Positions 61,610-64,000 of a stretch of DNA of 64,000 nucleotides are shown here, in pieces. The number at the start of each line of letters is the position of its first letter. Position 1 is the first letter of the stretch. Source of the DNA: Pontibacter ruber. GTDB taxonomy: Bacteria; Bacteroidota; Bacteroidia; Cytophagales; Hymenobacteraceae. Under the pieces are notes generated by a model. It saw nothing but the letters and a program-made list of their open reading frames with translations. It had not been told where the DNA came from and did not search any database. Position numbers and translations under genes: made by a program. The stretch lies in contig NZ_JALPRR010000003.1 in assembly GCF_023630205.1 (NCBI RefSeq), forward strand, positions 434,001-498,000, read 5' to 3'.

Positions 61610-62713
61610 CTACATTGTTCTTGTAGTAGGACCTGGCCCTGTTGCTGCACCTGGTATTGTACCTGTGCCGGAAGGTGGAACCGATCTGGTATGCTTCTTA
61701 TTATTTTTCAGCGGGCTGTTTTTGCCCAGCAAAGCGATGGCTGCGGCTCCGGCAGCTGCCACTACGGCGCCCGTCAGCACCGGGTGCATGGTAGCACGTG
61801 TGTACAGGCTGGTCTTCATGGTGTGGCCTTCGTAGTTGCCATACCTGCGTCCGCCGTCTGCGTGCTGGTGCAGGGCATCGCTCTTGCGACGTGCCGGCTT
61901 CTTTTTAAGCTGCATTTTGGTCATCATTTTGCTGTTCATCCAGTCAATAACGCCCGGAGCATACTTGTTGGTGCTGCTGAAGGCTTTGGAAGCGCTGCCT
62001 ATGTAAATGTCGCGTTCCGGATGCTCGGCGGCATAAAGGATGGCATTGGCTACTTCTTCCGGAGCGTAAACTGGTGGCGGAAGCGTCAGCTCATGTTCGG
62101 TGTAGTTTTTGGCGTGCTCAGAGTAAGGGGTATCAATGCCGGCAGGTTTGATCAGCGTAACCGATACAGGCGCCTTGTCCTCCATGAGCTCCATGCGCAG
62201 GGCATCGGTAAAGCCTTTAACGGCATGCTTGCTGGCCGAATACATCCCCTGCAGCGGAATGGCCAGGTCCGATAGCTCGCTGCCGATGTTGATGATGGCG
62301 CCCCCCTTGTTTTTCAGGAAATTGGAGGCAATCAGCGATCCGGAAACAACTCCCCAGAAATTGGTGTCGAAAAGGCGGCGGCTGTCTTCTTCGTTTACCT
62401 CGTCCAGCTTGCCGTAAATGGAAACGCCTGCATTGTTTACCCAAGTATCAAAGCCGCCAAAGTGCCTGATAGCCGCTTCGGCTATCTTGTGCATGTCCTC
62501 GCGGTTGCCGACATCTGCTACTACGTAAATAGCCCGCCCTCCTTCGTTTTTTATTTGCTCCACGATCTCGGACAAAGCCCCCTCGTTGCGGGCTGCCAGC
62601 ACAAGTTTTGCCCCTCTTTTTGCCGCAGCCTGCGCTGTGGTCAGGCCGATGCCGCTGGAGGCACCCGTAATCACGATCACCTGCTCCTCAATTGGTTTTA
62701 ATGTAATTGCCAT
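61610..62713 (-). CDS. SDR-family oxidoreductase with a C-terminal membrane tail
   Basis: 367 residues. N-terminal short-chain dehydrogenase domain (about 10-250): EQVIVITGASSGIGLTTAQAAAKRGAKLVLAARN, FGGFDTWVNNAGVSIYG, IINIGSELSD, catalytic YSASK (YSASKHAVKGFTDALRMEL). The extra C-terminal part has a basic stretch (KMQLKKKPARRKSDAL), a membrane helix (HPVLTGAVVAAAGAAAIALLG) and a Pro/Gly/Thr tail (SGTGTIPGAATGPGP). The tail would tether the enzyme to the inner membrane. Substrate unknown. Confidence 0.88.
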   Translation of the reverse strand: MAITLKPIEEQVIVITGASSGIGLTTAQAAAKRGAKLVLAARNEGALSEIVEQIKNEGGRAIYVVADVGNREDMHKIAEAAIRHFGGFDTWVNNAGVSIYGKLDEVNEEDSRRLFDTNFWGVVSGSLIASNFLKNKGGAIINIGSELSDLAIPLQGMYSASKHAVKGFTDALRMELMEDKAPVSVTLIKPAGIDTPYSEHAKNYTEHELTLPPPVYAPEEVANAILYAAEHPERDIYIGSASKAFSSTNKYAPGVIDWMNSKMMTKMQLKKKPARRKSDALHQHADGGRRYGNYEGHTMKTSLYTRATMHPVLTGAVVAAAGAAAIALLGKNSPLKNNKKHTRSVPPSGTGTIPGAATGPGPTTRTM

Positions 62714-63290
62714 GTCTTTTAAGTTTGTTTTAGAATAAAAAATGAATAGCTGTACTAGTACTTACGCATTCTGGCAGCAGGACTGTTGTAAAATATTGTA
62801 AAACAGTACCTATAGGAAGTATAAAGCAGCTTGCTTTTAGTCGTGCAGGATCAGGCGCTGCCGGCAGAAATCAGGTGGGCAAAACCTGCGTTGCGCTGAT
62901 GCTTACTGCTGTACTTCAGCAAGTATAGCAGTAAGCTCCCGGCAAGTATAAATTGCTTCACAGGGGTGAGGCCGGCAAACGCGGAGGTATGGGGCGGTGT
63001 CGTTTCATTTCATTTAAAATTACTGAGCCACAATTTTATCTTCATGCTGTTAAGAAACTTGGTTGAAGGGAGAACAGGCTTTCGCTACAGGGCCACAAGA
63101 TCCTTTCAGGATGACAAAAGAGAAAAGTATGAAACGACCCAGAATTATAGGGGAGGGATAGAAAAGCAAAGGCGCGAACGTAAATGCCCGCGCCTGCTGA
63201 AGGAAAACTGCTGTTGTATCAGAAGTTTCAGATGGTTTGTCTAACAAACTGCCTGAACCTGATTTAAAATGAATGTTTAATGCAGAAAGG
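62714..63290. other. 577-base region without a supported gene
   Basis: Contains three AAGTATA copies (about 62818, 62922, 62944). A 92-codon frame from 62966 encodes a basic protein with no family and odd composition (LKENCCCIRSF), not called. No strong hairpin or RNA gene seen. Confidence 0.45.
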
Positions 63291-63635
63291 TTAAGCTGTT
63301 GCGTAAGCCGGTTCTTCCTGTCTTGCGTTGATAGAGGCCAGTACCTCGGCTGTTATATCTTTTCCGCCTGAGAAATTGGTGATGAAGGAGCCAATTGTGT
63401 AGATCGGTCCCCACGGAATACCCCACCATCCCAGGAACAAGGTCAGGAACGTAAACGGAAGGCTATACTTCAGAGCGGATTCGCCGGACCGGATAAAGTA
63501 AACGTCGGTACCTCTTTTAAAGGTCATGATTACAATGGAGATACAGTACTGGAATACGACAAACTTAGCGCCGTTCTGTAACTCCTCGTTGATCTCCTCG
63601 GTCGTCAGACCCTCCAGGTTTTTGATTGTTGCCAT
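63291..63635 (-). CDS. Small membrane protein, conserved in Bacteroidota style
   Basis: 114 residues. N-terminal helix region MATIKNLEGLTTEEINEELQNGAKFVVFQYCISIVIMTFKRGTDVYFIR with one hydrophobic segment, a second from about 56-78 (YSLPFTFLTLFLGWWGIPWGPIYTIGSFITN), and a short C-terminal helix (DITAEVLASINAR). The TxEEIxxEL...GAKFVVFQYCIS motif and WGIPWGP look conserved. Function unknown. Confidence 0.7.
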   Translation of the reverse strand: MATIKNLEGLTTEEINEELQNGAKFVVFQYCISIVIMTFKRGTDVYFIRSGESALKYSLPFTFLTLFLGWWGIPWGPIYTIGSFITNFSGGKDITAEVLASINARQEEPAYATA

Positions 63636-63887
63636 ATGCTGCTTGTTTTATTAGGTGACAGAACAATAGCCTCACGTTTACAGCAGTTTGTAAGACCAGC
63701 TCAACAGGACTGTTTTACGCGAGTTATACTATATAGTAAGAGTCTAATATAAGTATAGTTCTATAAACTACAAGCGATTGTAATGGTTTTATTTGCGTTG
63801 CTTCAGTATATGGGAATTGTACTGTTTAGTGGGCCTGTTTAGTAGCTTATGGCTGCCGCAAAGTACAGTAGCAGGTATACTTACCGG
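63636..63887. other. Intergenic region before the truncated minus-strand gene
   Basis: 252 bases, A/T-rich in the middle (TATACTATATAG near 63725, AAGTATA at 63752, TATACTT at 63876). No gene. Confidence 0.4.
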
Positions 63888-64000
63888 CTACCATTCCATG
63901 TCATCATCGTCGTCCTCGTATTCTTCAAAATCATCTGCCTCCTCTTCGGTGTCTTCAGGCTCATACCGGGCGTAGGGCTCCTCGGTAAATCCTGCCAGCC
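63888..64000 (-). CDS. C-terminal end of a gene encoding an acidic-tailed protein (truncated by window edge)
   Basis: Minus-strand frame from the window end to TAG 63888-63890 reads LAGFTEEPYARYEPEDTEEE followed by ADDFEEYEDDDDDMEW. Only the last 36 residues are visible and they are strongly acidic, as in C-terminal tails of DNA/RNA-handling or nucleotide-binding proteins. The protein family cannot be named. Confidence 0.55.
   Translation of the reverse strand, partial: LAGFTEEPYARYEPEDTEEEADDFEEYEDDDDDMEW

Larger units (their letters stand above)
52..63882. repeat. Highly iterated 7-9-mer AAGTATA(AA) / (TT)TATACTT, about 110 copies
   Basis: By eye I count about 65 AAGTATA and 48 TATACTT on the plus strand, in coding and intergenic DNA alike (for example 2951, 7540, 12339, 13663, 22606, 24209, 28733, 30529, 37361, 47480, 55483). 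Chance predicts about 4 per orientation in 64 kb. A same-composition permutation (AACTATA/TATAGTT) gave roughly 15-20. Perfect 10-bp palindromes AAGTATACTT occur at 26764, 44439 and 45119. Counts are manual and approximate. Confidence 0.85.

Noticed and set aside
62966..63244. 92-codon frame in the long intergenic region
   Set aside because: Composition and lack of context do not support a gene.
1..64000. TATACTTTG copies as Bacteroidota -7 promoter boxes
   Set aside because: They have one or three bases, not two, between TA and TTTG, and most motif copies lie inside genes.

Overview
This window looks like a chromosomal stretch of a Bacteroidota bacterium, most likely Cytophagales/Hymenobacteraceae (Pontibacter-like). 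The evidence is a SusC/SusD pair, a Bacteroidota-type LytTR/LytS two-component pair beside a TonB-dependent receptor, many lipoproteins, genes without obvious Shine-Dalgarno sequences, and a few promoter boxes of the TAnnTTTG type. The genus is inferred from overall protein character; no rRNA, tRNA, CRISPR, prophage or insertion sequence was recognised. Base composition is close to 50% G+C by eye.

Layout. 1-4.4 kb: the 3' part of a SusC-type receptor and its SusD lipoprotein, closed by a strong terminator. 4.5-5.8 kb: a type II NADH dehydrogenase. 5.9-12.8 kb: a TetR regulator followed by a six-gene tripartite ABC efflux operon (TolC, HlyD adaptor, two ATPases, two ABC-2 permeases), laid out like cecR-ybhGFSR of E. 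coli; a near-identical 30-bp operator-like block lies before tetR and at the start of the tolC-like gene. 12.9-23.2 kb: metabolic and housekeeping genes (quinone oxidoreductase, SelO, GhrA-like dehydrogenase, VOC protein, DUF1543 protein, PBP4), an orphan TcmP-like protein and two low-complexity hydrophilic proteins. 23.5-31.5 kb: an AsmA-like giant, Ig-like and YD-repeat-like lipoproteins, an ECF sigma factor overlapping a membrane-anchored protein with a beta-barrel-like C-terminus, and a TerB-like protein. 31.7-45.5 kb: DoxX, a possible DUF669-like protein behind two hairpins, a frameshifted PhnB-like gene, an AHSA1 protein, a GlxA-type regulator, the LytTR/LytS/TonB-receptor locus, several alpha/beta hydrolases, an AI-2E family protein, a Rof-like protein and a YihY/BrkB protein. 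45.6-64 kb: a GH172-type enzyme, a zinc alcohol dehydrogenase paired with an uncharacterised protein, an MFS transporter, a doubly broken erythromycin-esterase gene, N-formylglutamate amidohydrolase, an S66 peptidase, an AGCS symporter, a cytochrome c lipoprotein, a proline-iminopeptidase-type hydrolase, an SDR with a membrane tail, and the acidic C-terminus of a truncated gene.

The most striking signal is not a gene. The 7-mer AAGTATA (often AAGTATAAA; reverse TTTATACTT) occurs about 110 times on the two strands, against about 8 expected, inside genes and between them, in both orientations. Inverted pairs of it form hairpins between several genes, in places fused to stop codons. This resembles DNA uptake sequences or highly iterated motifs such as HIP1; I know of no description of it. 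Secondary findings are the duplicated TetR operator block, a 52-bp dispersed intergenic repeat, two genes broken at G/C homopolymers, and paired hairpins upstream of a DUF669-like gene.
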